DNA from: SIG440 sp045645485
Lineage (GTDB): Bacteria > Bacillota > Clostridia > Monoglobales > Monoglobaceae
Reading direction: 5' to 3'
Length of the DNA: 64,000 bases
Assembly: GCA_045645485.1 (NCBI GenBank)
Contig: JAZRIX010000061.1
Location: 13,807 to 77,806 of the forward strand
The notes beneath the pieces are model-generated. The model ran no database searches. It was not told the DNA's origin and saw only the letters and a program-made list of their open reading frames with translations. The position numbers and the translations under genes are program-made. Each line of letters opens with the position of its first letter. The first letter of the stretch is position 1. Below, one piece after another: positions 26,616 through 35,436 of the stretch.

Positions 26616-27286
26616 ACAAAAAAGGTATATGGATAATTTGTGTAATAGTTTTGATTTGTTGCGTACTTATGGCAGTTGTGGACGGTATAATAAGTCCTCA
26701 TTATGCGGTGAAATCTGCAATCAAGCTTGTACTGTTTCTTGGATGTCCGTTTTTGTATTCGATGTTTGAAAAGGATATGGAAATCAAGACTCTTTTTAAG
26801 GGGAATATGAAGACCTTTAAGCCGGCGTTTTTTCTGTGTATACCGGTGTATGCGGTTATTCTGGGCGGATATTTGCTTTTGAAAGATGTTTTTGATTTTT
26901 CAGCGGTAACGGGTGCTCTTTCGGGGAATATCGGTGTTACAAAAGATAATTTTGTGTTTGTGTCTTTGTATATTTCTTTTGTGAATTCTCTGCTTGAAGA
27001 ATTCTTTTTCAGGGGTTTTGCATTCTTGTCTTTGAAACGTATATCAGGTATGCGGTTTGCGCATATTTTCAGTGCGGCAGCCTTTGCACTGTATCACATT
27101 GCAATGATGACGCAGTGGTTTTCGTCGGCTGTATTTGTGATAATTCTCGCAGGCTTGTTTGCAGGAGGTATAATTTTTAATATTCTCAATTCTAAAAGCG
27201 GTAATATCTACACTTCATGGTTGGTGCATATGTTTGCGAATTTTGCAATCAATACGGTGGGATTTATACTATTTGGTATTATATAA
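26612..27286 (+). CDS. CPBP family intramembrane metalloprotease
   Basis: A 224-residue membrane protein with about seven helices. LLEEFFFRGF (about 127-136), then LYHIAMM and WLVHMFAN provide the EExxxR, H and H of the CPBP/CAAX protease active site. The TTG start overlaps the DUF89 stop by four bases, so it is coupled. Bacterial CPBP proteins act in peptide maturation, immunity or signalling; the substrate is unknown. Confidence 0.85.
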   Translation: MNKKGIWIICVIVLICCVLMAVVDGIISPHYAVKSAIKLVLFLGCPFLYSMFEKDMEIKTLFKGNMKTFKPAFFLCIPVYAVILGGYLLLKDVFDFSAVTGALSGNIGVTKDNFVFVSLYISFVNSLLEEFFFRGFAFLSLKRISGMRFAHIFSAAAFALYHIAMMTQWFSSAVFVIILAGLFAGGIIFNILNSKSGNIYTSWLVHMFANFAINTVGFILFGII

Positions 27287-27314
27287 TCATTGTTGTGGAA
27301 ACGACAATGATTAT
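27283..27314 (+). promoter_or_regulatory. Hairpin just before the nnrE ribosome site
   Basis: ATAATCATTGT (27283-27293) and ACAATGATTAT (27304-27314), perfect 11-bp stem. It ends next to the GAAGGATGG ribosome site and has no T-tract, so it may modulate translation rather than end transcription. Confidence 0.45.
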
Positions 27315-27330
27315 GAAGGATGGATTATAT

Positions 27331-27969
27331 ATGAAACCTGAAAAAAACAGTATGGAATTCAAAAAAGCTGTAACCGTTGAAGAAATGCGGGCGGCAGACG
27401 AATATACCATAAAAAACTTTGTTCCGGGGAAGGTTCTTATGAAAAGAGCGGCAGAGGGAATATTTGAGGCGTGTGACTGGCAAGGGAAATGCGTAGCCAT
27501 TGTTGCAGGCGGCGGCAATAACGGCGGTGACGGATATGCTCTTGCTGAAATTCTGACAGAAAACGGTGTAAAGGTTGAAATTTTCAAAACCTCAGACAGC
27601 CTTTCAGACGACGGAAAATATTATTATGACAGATGTGAGGCTTTGGGTGTTTGTTCAAAGCCGTTCTGTGAAGATACAGTGCTTGGGAACTTTGATATTA
27701 TTGTGGACTGTATATTCGGCACAGGCTTCAAGGGCACTCCACGTGGAATTGCGGCAAAAGCAATTGAGACGATTAACTGTTCGGGTGCATTTGTTGTTTC
27801 GGCAGATATAAACAGCGGTCTCAACGGAAATACAGGAGAAGCTGTGCTGGCGGTAAAATCGGATTTGACGGTTTCTATAGGGTTCTTCAAAAAGGGAATG
27901 TTTCTTGGAAAAGGACCTTCGTTGATTAAAGAATTGGTGAATGTGGATATCGGAATAGTTGCAATCTGA
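27331..27969 (+). CDS. nnrE: NAD(P)H-hydrate epimerase domain protein
   Basis: A 212-residue YjeF-N domain protein; ATG 27331 follows GAAGGATGG and gives a normal N-terminus. GGGNNGGDGYALAE (about 60-73), FGTGFKG and VSADINSGLNG (substrate and Asp regions) define NnrE, which interconverts R- and S-NADHX so that the dehydratase can repair it. The dehydratase domain (NnrD), fused in many bacteria, is missing here and is not in this window. Possibly expressed with the DUF89 and CPBP genes. Confidence 0.85.
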   Translation: MKPEKNSMEFKKAVTVEEMRAADEYTIKNFVPGKVLMKRAAEGIFEACDWQGKCVAIVAGGGNNGGDGYALAEILTENGVKVEIFKTSDSLSDDGKYYYDRCEALGVCSKPFCEDTVLGNFDIIVDCIFGTGFKGTPRGIAAKAIETINCSGAFVVSADINSGLNGNTGEAVLAVKSDLTVSIGFFKKGMFLGKGPSLIKELVNVDIGIVAI

Positions 27970-28012
27970 AATAGACGAAAAGACAATATAATTAGAGCAA
28001 AATAATTAATGA

Positions 28013-28168
28013 GTAAAGGAAAATGAACGTCCGGGAGCGGCACTTTTGTTAGGTTATCCCGGAATGGAAGGCGGCATTGCGACTACAACAAAGCATTTTG
28101 CCGCAAACAACCGTGAATTCAACCGCCATAACTGTGATTCGGTTGTTTCAGAAAGTGCAGTGCTGTAA
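28013..28168 (+). pseudogene. Remnant of a GH3 beta-glucosidase
   Basis: A 51-codon open stretch without a start. It reads LLLGYPGMEGG, a GH3 C-domain motif, directly joined to TTKHFAANNREFNRHNCDS, a GH3 N-domain motif near the catalytic region, then stops. In a real GH3 protein these motifs lie hundreds of residues apart, so a large internal deletion is required. Confidence 0.7.
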
Positions 28169-28223
28169 CAACAGACTGGTACGGTAACAGCCGTCAGGCT
28201 TGATTAAGTAAAAAAACTAAATC

Positions 28224-28709
28224 TCAGGTATTTGAACTTCTGTATTCTCTGGGGGAGATGCCTGTTTGCTTTTTGAAAATACGGTCAAAATAGCGCGTGT
28301 CTTCATAACCTACCGTCGAGGCAATTTTGAAAATGCTCAGCTCTGTATTTTCAAGAAGTGACTGTGCGTGGATGATACGTGCCGAAATGATATGCTGTCT
28401 TGGAGTTGTTCCGATGTGCTTCTTGAAGCTTCGTATAAACCAGCAAGGACTTACGTGGTTGTCTATGGCATATTGCTCAATATTTATATTTTCCATATAA
28501 TGTGCGTTGAAATATTGCACTGCTTTTGATATCATATTTTGTGGATTAACTGTAGATTCATAAAGGGAAGGGTCTGCCGTATTGACATCATTAAGTGTGT
28601 TTTTTGACGCAAACAGAAAAATGCTTTGCAGCAAAAGAGGTGCAAGGCGGTATTCTGCGGAGATTGAATACTGTGAGGAAAATGTGGAGCGGCTGATTTT
28701 AAAAATCTT
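28224..28709 (-). pseudogene. N-terminally truncated AraC family regulator
   Basis: The frame on the minus strand opens after a TAA at 28712-28710 and has no ATG; first plausible starts are TTG near 28634. About 136 residues give the complete AraC double helix-turn-helix (INIEQYAIDNHVSPCWFIRSF, then IFKIASTVGYEDTRYFDRIF and SPREYR, shown in parts of 20 or less). The sugar-sensing N-terminal domain is gone; the infC promoter sits where it should start. Next to a GH3 remnant, this looks like a former beta-glucoside locus. A short functional HTH protein cannot be excluded. Confidence 0.6.
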
Positions 28710-28721
28710 TTAAAAAAACTG

Positions 28722-28750
28722 TTGACAAACAAGGAAAAGTGTGGTAGACT
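28722..28750 (+). promoter_or_regulatory. infC operon promoter
   Basis: TTGACA 28722-28727, 17-base spacer, TAGACT 28745-28750 with TGG before it. Confidence 0.8.
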
Positions 28751-28756
28751 ATCACA

Positions 28757-28891
28757 GTAAAGCAGAAGGTCCGCTTCTCCCCTCAGCTTATGGCAACAGG
28801 GTTTTGAGTTTGTTTTTTAGTGCGGAGCTTTTATGCTTTCCGCACTTTTTTGTTTTCAAAGTAGTGCAAATTATTTTGGAGGTGTTCAGGT
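28757..28891 (+). promoter_or_regulatory. L20-type leader with attenuator of the infC operon
   Basis: About 135-base leader. It has an early AGAAG/CTTCT stem and, at 28819-28851, a terminator: AGTGCGGA (28819-28826) with TCCGCACT (28839-28846) followed by six T. Low-GC Firmicutes control infC-rpmI-rplT through L20 binding to such a leader, so autoregulation by L20 is the likely mechanism here. Confidence 0.75.
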
Positions 28892-29407
28892 ATAGCTAAG
28901 CAAGAGTTGATGATTAATGAAGAAATCAAAGACAAAGAGGTACGTCTTATCGGTTCTGAAGGTGAACAGCTTGGCGTGTTTTCCGGCAAGGAAGCATTGG
29001 CAATGGCTGATGAACAGAATCTCGATTTGGTCAAGATTGCTCCGCAGGCAAAGCCCCCTGTGTGCAGAATCATGGACTACGGCAAGTACAAGTTTGAGCT
29101 TGCCAAGAGAGAAAAAGAACAGAGAAAGAACCAAAAGGTCATTGATGTGAAGGAAGTTCGTCTTACTCCGAATATTGACGATCATGACTTCCAGACAAAG
29201 GTTAATCAGGGAATCAAATTTTTGAAGTCCGGAGACAAGGTAAAGGTTTCTGTCAGATTCCGCGGTCGTGAGATTACTCACAGTGCAAGCGGAAAAGAGC
29301 TTCTTCTCAGAGTGCAGGAGGCTATGGCAGAGTTCGGTACTGTTGAAAAGGACATAAAACTCGAGGGCAGAAGCATGGCTATGTTCGTATCACCCAAGAA
29401 GGCATAA
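28892..29407 (+). CDS. infC: Translation initiation factor IF-3
   Basis: A 171-residue protein if it starts at ATA 28892, eight bases after GGAGGT (28878-28883). The resulting start, AKQELMINEEIKDKEVRLIG, is the standard Firmicutes IF-3 N-terminus, whereas the next normal codon (ATG 28910) lies deep in that conserved text. infC genes use rare AUU/AUA-type starts so that IF-3 limits its own synthesis, so the ATA call rests on both sequence and family knowledge. N-domain, linker and C-domain are complete. Followed by rpmI and rplT. Confidence 0.95.
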   Translation: MAKQELMINEEIKDKEVRLIGSEGEQLGVFSGKEALAMADEQNLDLVKIAPQAKPPVCRIMDYGKYKFELAKREKEQRKNQKVIDVKEVRLTPNIDDHDFQTKVNQGIKFLKSGDKVKVSVRFRGREITHSASGKELLLRVQEAMAEFGTVEKDIKLEGRSMAMFVSPKKA

Positions 29408-29464
29408 AGCTGCGTTCAGATAGGACAAAAGCTTTCAAAGTTATTTATGGAAGGAGAATGAAAG

Positions 29465-29662
29465 ATGCCTAAAATTAAAACACACAAAGGCGCTGCAAAA
29501 CGTTTCGGCGTTACAAAGAACGGAAAAATCAAAAGAGGTAAGGCTTACAGAAGCCACATCCTCAACAAGAAGTCAACAAAGAGAAAAAGAAAGCTCAGAA
29601 AGGGCGGCTATCTTGCAACAGCAAATGCTGCTACAATCAAGAGCATGATGCCCTACAAATAA
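29465..29662 (+). CDS. rpmI: 50S ribosomal protein L35
   Basis: A 65-residue basic protein with the L35 signature (KIKTHKGAAKRF, then SHILNKKSTKRKRKLRKGG). AAGGAG precedes the ATG. Normal length; second gene of the infC operon. Confidence 0.97.
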   Translation: MPKIKTHKGAAKRFGVTKNGKIKRGKAYRSHILNKKSTKRKRKLRKGGYLATANAATIKSMMPYK

Positions 29663-29777
29663 GGGGTAATTTTCGAATTACGGCGCAAGATTGCCGTTTG
29701 TACTTTCCGCAAGGCGGCGGAACTTTTTACAGCGATTGAATCGCAAATTTTAACGAGATAAGAAAGGAGTCTTTGAC

Positions 29778-30122
29778 ATGGCAAGAGTTAAAGGTGCTAT
29801 GCACACAAGAAAAAGACGTAAAAAAATATTGAAATTAGCTAAAGGTTACAGTGGAGCGAAAAGCAAACTCTTCAAAACAGCCAACCAGGCAGTTATGAAG
29901 TCTTTGACATACGCTTACCGTGACAGAAAGCAGAAGAAGAGAAACTTCAGACAGCTCTGGATTGCCCGTATCAATGCAGCTGCTCGTGCAAACGGTATCA
30001 GCTACAGCAGATTTATGAACGGTCTCAAGAACAACGGTATCGAAATCAACAGAAAGATGCTTGCTGAAATTGCAGTTTCAGATCCTGCTGCATTTACAGC
30101 ACTTGTTGAAAAGGTTAAATAG
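29778..30122 (+). CDS. rplT: 50S ribosomal protein L20
   Basis: A 114-residue protein with the L20 signature (ARVKGAMHTRKRRKKILK and the RQLWIARINAAARANGISYS block). GAAAGGAG precedes the ATG. L20 binds 23S rRNA early in assembly and, in Firmicutes, its own operon leader. Normal length. Confidence 0.98.
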   Translation: MARVKGAMHTRKRRKKILKLAKGYSGAKSKLFKTANQAVMKSLTYAYRDRKQKKRNFRQLWIARINAAARANGISYSRFMNGLKNNGIEINRKMLAEIAVSDPAAFTALVEKVK

Positions 30123-30134
30123 TTTTTTGAAGGA

Positions 30135-30168
30135 AAAAAGTTATACCGCAATGGCGGTATAACTTTTT
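30135..30168 (+). terminator. Terminator after rplT
   Basis: Perfect 15-bp stem: AAAAAGTTATACCGC (30135-30149), loop AATG, GCGGTATAACTTTTT (30154-30168). Confidence 0.95.
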
Positions 30169-30199
30169 CTCACAGAAAAAGGTTTTTCTGTGAGAAAAA
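30164..30199 (+). promoter_or_regulatory. Second perfect hairpin sharing the terminator's T-tract
   Basis: Perfect 17-bp stem, TTTTTCTCACAGAAAAA (30164-30180) and its complement (30183-30199), two-base loop. Its first five T are also the right arm of the rplT terminator, so the two hairpins cannot both form fully. Confidence 0.7.
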
Positions 30200-30234
30200 A
30201 CAACTGATTTTGTCGATGTGGGGGGGTGAAGCTT

Positions 30235-30951
30235 GTGAGCAAAGAAAAAATGAAAAGTTTTTTACAGGTTTTTTTGAAATTGACTGATGATATGGAAGGT
30301 TTTTTTGAGCCTGTTGCTCTTAAGCTGAGCCCGTTGATTGATTTTTTGAGCAAAATAAATCTGTATCTTGTTATTATTACTTTTGCAGGTCTTTTGTTTT
30401 ATATGATTTTTGTAAGACAGCACAGTGTTCTCAGAAAACTTAAAAAATCAAAAAATTATTTTCTGGCGGCGTTTCTGGTGCTTGTGTATGCTGTTTTAAC
30501 GGAGGCTCCTATAGTCCTCGGACTTGATTTTTCTTTAAATCTCGGACTTGTGATTTTACCTCTGGCAGCAAAGATATTTGGTCCTGTTCTTGCGGCACCC
30601 TATGGAATTATTCTGTACGGAACATCTTTTGTGATGCATTCGGGTGAGTCTTTCAGCTTGACAAATCTGTTTATTGCAGGAATAAGCGGAATTTTATACG
30701 GTTGGATTTTATACCAACGAAGAACTCGGTATCTGAGGTGTTTATGGGCAAAGCTTGCTGTTAATATGATTTGTAATGTTTTATTGATGCCGGTGAGCTA
30801 TAGTATTGCTTCGATGACAGCTGAAGCAATGAGCCAAAAGATTGTGAGCAATCTTGTTTTGGTTCCCATTCAGGCATTGGCTATTTTTGCAGCAATTATT
30901 GTTTATAAAAAAATAAAAAAAATACTTAGTGAAGTTTCGTGGGGTTTGTAA
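30235..30951 (+). CDS. Membrane protein, ECF transporter S-component-like
   Basis: A 238-residue membrane protein; GTG 30235 chosen for GGGGGG six to eight bases earlier. About six helices. The segment FGPVLAAPYGIILYG followed by FIAGISGILYGWILY resembles FolT/PanT-type substrate-binding (S) components of ECF vitamin transporters. An added N-terminal 50-residue amphipathic region precedes the first clear helix. No ECF ATPases (EcfA) or EcfT are near, so it would rely on a shared energy module elsewhere. The substrate is unknown; the assignment is tentative. It overlaps the next gene. Confidence 0.55.
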   Translation: MSKEKMKSFLQVFLKLTDDMEGFFEPVALKLSPLIDFLSKINLYLVIITFAGLLFYMIFVRQHSVLRKLKKSKNYFLAAFLVLVYAVLTEAPIVLGLDFSLNLGLVILPLAAKIFGPVLAAPYGIILYGTSFVMHSGESFSLTNLFIAGISGILYGWILYQRRTRYLRCLWAKLAVNMICNVLLMPVSYSIASMTAEAMSQKIVSNLVLVPIQALAIFAAIIVYKKIKKILSEVSWGL

Positions 30952-31748
30952 AAAAGATGATTTTGGAAATAACCGGTAAGGACAACAAAACTTTGAAGCT
31001 TGTGAAGGCTTTGAAAAAAAAGAATCATAGAACGGAACAAAAGCTTTTTCTGGCTGAAGGAAGAAAACTTGTTATGGAGGCTATCAGGTATGTTCCTGAA
31101 AATATACGGTGCATAATAATATCGCAGGATTTTCTTGAAAAAGAACCTGAAATAACAGATGCTTCGGAAAAAATATGTTCAAAAGTGTTTTCGGTATCGG
31201 CAAAGATTTTTGATGAAATTTCGGATACGGACACACCTCAGGGGATTATGGCGGTTCTTGAAATGAATAATGAAGAATTTTGCCCTGTTGACAGCACCTG
31301 CAACATTGCGATTCTTGACGGAGTGTCAGAACCTGGAAATATGGGAACGGTTATAAGAACAGCAGAGGCTCTGGGATTTGACGGCATTTATCTGACGAAG
31401 GGTTGTGCAGATATATACAGCCCCAAAACAGTACGTTCCACAATGGGGTCACTGTTTAGAATGAAGTTCAGAACAGGGTGTTCTGTGGAGGATATAAAGG
31501 CGTTGCAGGAAAAAGGTTTTTCGGTTGTTTCGACAACTCCTATGGGAGAAACAGTTCTTGAAACCTTTGACACTCCCAAAAAGTGTGCGGTTGTTATTGG
31601 CAATGAAGCTCACGGAGTTTGTGACGAGATACTGAAAATGTCGGATTTCAGGGTAAAAATAACTATGGATGGTTTTGCTGAATCCCTTAATGCGGCAGTG
31701 GCAGCAGGAATTGCTATGCATTGGATGAAAAATTGCAGAAAAAAATAA
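30939..31748 (+). CDS. TrmH/SpoU family RNA 2'-O-methyltransferase
   Basis: A 269-residue protein. N-terminal substrate-binding part, then the SPOUT knot: ILDGVSEPGNMGTVIRTAEALG, TKGCADIYSPKTVRSTMGS, VVIGNEAHGV and LNAAVAAGIAMHW, each in the expected order. It methylates a ribose in rRNA or tRNA; the closest well-known relatives are RlmB and the YsgA type. The start is uncertain: GTG 30939 lies inside the previous gene, and ATG 30957 has no clear ribosome site. Confidence 0.9.
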   Translation: MGFVKKMILEITGKDNKTLKLVKALKKKNHRTEQKLFLAEGRKLVMEAIRYVPENIRCIIISQDFLEKEPEITDASEKICSKVFSVSAKIFDEISDTDTPQGIMAVLEMNNEEFCPVDSTCNIAILDGVSEPGNMGTVIRTAEALGFDGIYLTKGCADIYSPKTVRSTMGSLFRMKFRTGCSVEDIKALQEKGFSVVSTTPMGETVLETFDTPKKCAVVIGNEAHGVCDEILKMSDFRVKITMDGFAESLNAAVAAGIAMHWMKNCRKK

Positions 31749-31785
31749 ACAGAATCTTGGGTTTTTGTTTTTGAGGAAATTTTGT

Positions 31786-32907
31786 ATGGATATTTTGTAT
31801 GAGCTTTGGCTTCAGAGTGTTTGCGGATTTGAACCTGACAAGGTGGAAAAGGCGTTTGTACTGTTTGAGGGCAAAGGACAAAAGTTTTCTTCAGGAGAGT
31901 CAGACAGGCAAAAGTTGAAAAAAGCAGGACTTGCTGAAAACATAGAAGAAAAGTTTTCTGATCCTGAATACTTCAAGGCAGCACAAGCTATTGCCGAGTA
32001 TTGCAAAAAGAATGAAATAAGAATAATAAATCAGGAATCTGAGGAGTATCCGGATTCACTGAGACATATAGATATCCCTCCGAGGGTGTTGTTTGTAAAA
32101 GGTGAAAAGCTTGACTTCAACAAAAAGCCTGCTGTATCTGTTGTGGGGTGCAGAAAGCCTACCCCTCAGGGCAAGTATATGGCAAAACAGCTTGGAAAGA
32201 ATCTGGCAGAAAATGGCATTGTTGTGGTCAGCGGTATGGCAGAGGGTATTGACGGTGAAGCACATAGAGGTGCTGTTGAAGCAGGCGGAAAGACCGTTGC
32301 GGTGCTTGCGGGGAGTGTCGATGCCATTTATCCCCGTTCCAATGAACGATTATATTATGAAATTCTGAAAAACGGTTCAATTATTTCGGAACGACCGCCC
32401 GGTACAGTGGTGAAGAAATATTTTTATCAACAGAGAAACCGTATTGTGGTTGGATTATCTTTGGGAACGGTTGTTGTAGAAGGCAAGGAAAAGAGCGGTA
32501 CATCTATCACAGCGAGACTTGCACTGGACAATAACAGAGATATTTTTGCAGTTCCCGGAAGTCCTCTTGTATGGCAGTCGGAGCTTCCCAACAGACTTAT
32601 CGGAGAAGGTGCAGAAATTGTTCACAATGTTGATGTTCCTGCAATGTATTACAAAAATTGCAGACCTGAGCTGTTTCAATCAGTTGAGGTTTCAAAGGAT
32701 CAGAATATTCAGACTCCTGTGTTGACGGGGGATGACAGAGTCATAGTTGAGTATATTAAAGAAAACGGTGGTATTGCTGATATGGAGGAAATGGCAGAAA
32801 ACCTGAAAATTTCACCTTCAGTACTTGGAAGCAAGTTAACGGTGCTTTGCATACGGGGTATACTCAGTCAGGAAAGCGGAAACAGATATATGATAGTAGG
32901 TTTTTAA
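31786..32907 (+). CDS. dprA: DNA-processing protein DprA
   Basis: A 373-residue protein; ATG 31786 follows TGAGGA, a better start than an in-frame codon 21 bases earlier. The Rossmann-like Smf/DprA domain is complete: VSVVGCRKPT, VVVSGMAEGIDGEAHRGA, TVAVLAGSVDAIYPRSN and FAVPGSP. A winged-helix-like C-terminal domain follows. DprA loads RecA on incoming single-stranded DNA in natural transformation. It lies directly before topA as in Bacillus, and a ComEC homologue is at 61.7 kb. Confidence 0.95.
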   Translation: MDILYELWLQSVCGFEPDKVEKAFVLFEGKGQKFSSGESDRQKLKKAGLAENIEEKFSDPEYFKAAQAIAEYCKKNEIRIINQESEEYPDSLRHIDIPPRVLFVKGEKLDFNKKPAVSVVGCRKPTPQGKYMAKQLGKNLAENGIVVVSGMAEGIDGEAHRGAVEAGGKTVAVLAGSVDAIYPRSNERLYYEILKNGSIISERPPGTVVKKYFYQQRNRIVVGLSLGTVVVEGKEKSGTSITARLALDNNRDIFAVPGSPLVWQSELPNRLIGEGAEIVHNVDVPAMYYKNCRPELFQSVEVSKDQNIQTPVLTGDDRVIVEYIKENGGIADMEEMAENLKISPSVLGSKLTVLCIRGILSQESGNRYMIVGF

Positions 32908-32946
32908 CAATACTTATTGGTATCACGAAAAAGAGCGGAGGAAAAA

Positions 32947-35085
32947 ATGGCGAAAACAGTTGAAAAAACAACAGCAGACAAGAAAAAAAATCTTGTTATA
33001 GTTGAGTCTCCTGCAAAGGCAAAGACAATAAAAAAGTATTTAGGCTCAAAGTATGAAGTTACGGCATCTATGGGACATTTGAGAGATCTTCCCAAAAGTC
33101 AGCTGGGTGTTGATTTTGAAAATAATTTTGAACCGAAGTATATCACTATTCGCGGAAAAGGCGATTTGATTGCTAAACTCAAGAAGGATGCAAAAAACTC
33201 GGCAAAAGTTTTTCTTGCAACTGACCCTGACCGCGAGGGTGAAGCTATATCATGGCATCTTGCACAGCTTTTGGATATTAACCCTGAAGACAAGTGCCGC
33301 ATTACATTTAATGAAATTACAAAAACAGCGGTTAAGGATGCTGTTACAAAACCCAGAAGCATTGACGGAGATTTGGTTGATGCTCAGCAGGCAAGACGTG
33401 TTCTTGACAGAATTGTGGGTTATCAGCTCAGTCCTCTTCTCTGGAAAAAAGTCAGAAAGGGTTTGAGTGCAGGTCGTGTTCAGTCGGTTGCAACAAAGCT
33501 GATTGTTGACCGTGAACGTGAGATAGAAAACTTTGAAGAAGAAGAATACTGGACAATTGATGTCAAACTGACCGACGAAAAGGGTAAAAAGCCTTTTGTT
33601 GCAAAATTCTACGGGAAGTCAGCCAAGACAAAAATTAAGCTCGCGGATGAAAAAACCGTTGAGAAAATTGTTCAGGAACTCAACGGTTCATCATATACCG
33701 TTGACAAAATTACCAGAAGTGAAAAGAAGAGATACACAGCACCGCCATTTACCACAAGTACCCTTCAGCAGGAGGCTGCAAGAAAGCTGAATTTTACTAC
33801 AAAACGAACAATGGCAACAGCACAGCAGCTTTATGAAGGTATTGATATTAAAGGAAGCGGAAGTGTAGGTCTTATCACATATATGAGAACGGACTCTTTG
33901 AGAATTTCATCAGAAGCTCAGTTTGAATGCCGCAAGTATATCGGAGGCAGATTCGGACAAGAGTATGTTCCCGAAAAACCAAAATTCTACCGTTCAAAGA
34001 AGTCTGCTCAGGATGCACACGAAGCAATCCGTCCGACTTCTATGGAGTTTGATCCTGAAAAAATAAAAACATCGCTGAAGCCTGACCAGTATAAGCTGTA
34101 TAAGCTTATCTGGAATAGGTTTCTTGCCAGCCAGATGGCAGATGCTGTTCTGGATACGGTGCAGGCTGATATTACAGCAGGAAATTATGTGCTCAAAGCC
34201 AGCGGTGCAAATGTGAAGTTTGACGGTTTTATGGCGATTTATGTTGAAGGTCAGGATTTTGTTGAAGAAAAAGAAGGAAAGATTCCTCAGATTGAAGAAG
34301 GTCAAAAGCTTCTTTCAAAAGAAATTGATCCCAAACAGCACTTTACTCAGCCACCTGCAAGATATACAGAAGCATCATTGGTAAAGAAAATGGAGGAAGA
34401 CGGTATCGGACGACCCAGCACCTATGCTCCCACCATCTCAACCATAACAAGCAGCCGTGGCTATGTTGCACGTGACGGAAAGGCTCTTTATCCCACAGAG
34501 CTTGGCACAATTGTAACCAATCTTATGGAAGAGCACTTTAAGGATATAGTTGATGCGGAATTTACTGCAAATATGGAGGAGAAGCTTGACAGTATCGAAG
34601 AAGGAAACAAGGATTGGAAGGAAGTAGTGGGTGAATTCTATACGCCTTTTGCTGAGACTCTTGCAGATGCCGAAGAAGCAATCGGCAAAATTGAGATTCA
34701 GGATGAGGTGTCGGATATTGCCTGTGACAAATGCGGACGTATGATGGTATACAAGCAGGGTAGATTCGGAAAATTTCTTGCCTGTCCCGGATATCCCGAA
34801 TGCAGGAATACAATGTCTATTGTGGAAGAAATTGATGCCCTTTGCCCCAAGTGCGGCGGCAAGGTTCAGGTGAAGAAGTCCAAGAAGGGTGCAAAGTATT
34901 ATACCTGCGAAAACGGAACAGACTGCCTGCTTTCATGGGATGAACCCACCAATATGAAGTGCCCCGAATGCGGCAGTACGGTTATGAAAAAGCGTCCCTT
35001 CAGAGGAAAAGGACCAATCAAACTGGTATGCTTCAATGAAGACTGCAAGTATGAGGAAATTCCAGCCAAAGCAAAAAAGAAATAA
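32947..35085 (+). CDS. topA: DNA topoisomerase I
   Basis: A 712-residue type IA topoisomerase; ATG 32947 chosen for GCGGAGGA. Toprim domain near the N-terminus (VIVESPAKAKTI), catalytic Tyr in GLITYMRTDS (about 311), and at the C-terminus three zinc-ribbon repeats with paired cysteines (CDKCGRM, CPKCGGK, CPECGST). Relaxes negative supercoils. A basic tail ends the protein. The terminator at 35247 is 160 bases away. Confidence 0.97.
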   Translation: MAKTVEKTTADKKKNLVIVESPAKAKTIKKYLGSKYEVTASMGHLRDLPKSQLGVDFENNFEPKYITIRGKGDLIAKLKKDAKNSAKVFLATDPDREGEAISWHLAQLLDINPEDKCRITFNEITKTAVKDAVTKPRSIDGDLVDAQQARRVLDRIVGYQLSPLLWKKVRKGLSAGRVQSVATKLIVDREREIENFEEEEYWTIDVKLTDEKGKKPFVAKFYGKSAKTKIKLADEKTVEKIVQELNGSSYTVDKITRSEKKRYTAPPFTTSTLQQEAARKLNFTTKRTMATAQQLYEGIDIKGSGSVGLITYMRTDSLRISSEAQFECRKYIGGRFGQEYVPEKPKFYRSKKSAQDAHEAIRPTSMEFDPEKIKTSLKPDQYKLYKLIWNRFLASQMADAVLDTVQADITAGNYVLKASGANVKFDGFMAIYVEGQDFVEEKEGKIPQIEEGQKLLSKEIDPKQHFTQPPARYTEASLVKKMEEDGIGRPSTYAPTISTITSSRGYVARDGKALYPTELGTIVTNLMEEHFKDIVDAEFTANMEEKLDSIEEGNKDWKEVVGEFYTPFAETLADAEEAIGKIEIQDEVSDIACDKCGRMMVYKQGRFGKFLACPGYPECRNTMSIVEEIDALCPKCGGKVQVKKSKKGAKYYTCENGTDCLLSWDEPTNMKCPECGSTVMKKRPFRGKGPIKLVCFNEDCKYEEIPAKAKKK

Positions 35086-35181
35086 GAAGGACTATGATAG
35101 TCCACCGCAGGATATTTAAAAGGTTTTACGGTTTTAAGATCCTTCGACAGTCTGATGCAGACATCGAAAAACGCAGTTATA

Positions 35182-35239
35182 TTTTGTGAAATCGTTTTCG
35201 TCGGCGTACGTGGGTACGGTAGAGAACGATTTCGCAAAA
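35182..35239. repeat. Long imperfect palindrome after topA
   Basis: TTTTGTGAAATCGTTTTC (35182-35199) against GAGAACGATTTCGCAAAA (35222-35239), two mismatches in 18. Confidence 0.6.
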
Positions 35240-35246
35240 AGCAAGT

Positions 35247-35282
35247 AACAGCAAGGAAAACTCAATGTTTCCTTGCTGTTTT
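35247..35282 (+). terminator. Intrinsic terminator, probably for topA
   Basis: AACAGCAAGGAAA (35247-35259) with TTTCCTTGCTGTT (35268-35280), eight-base loop, T's after. Confidence 0.8.
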
Positions 35283-35379
35283 CATAATTATTTTATGTGG
35301 ATCGTCGAGGACGTCGGTCCCTACAATTCATATTTTAAATATTATTCACTTGCGGTAGAACAAGTTTTTCGACAGTCTG

Positions 35380-35405
35380 AAGGGCTCAAAAGAGCCCTTG
35401 TTTTT
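35380..35405 (+). terminator. Second intrinsic terminator, plus strand
   Basis: AAGGGCTC (35380-35387), AAAA loop, GAGCCCTT (35392-35399), then G and five T. Confidence 0.75.
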
Positions 35406-35436
35406 ATAACTTATCAGTACTAAACCCTGTTATACA

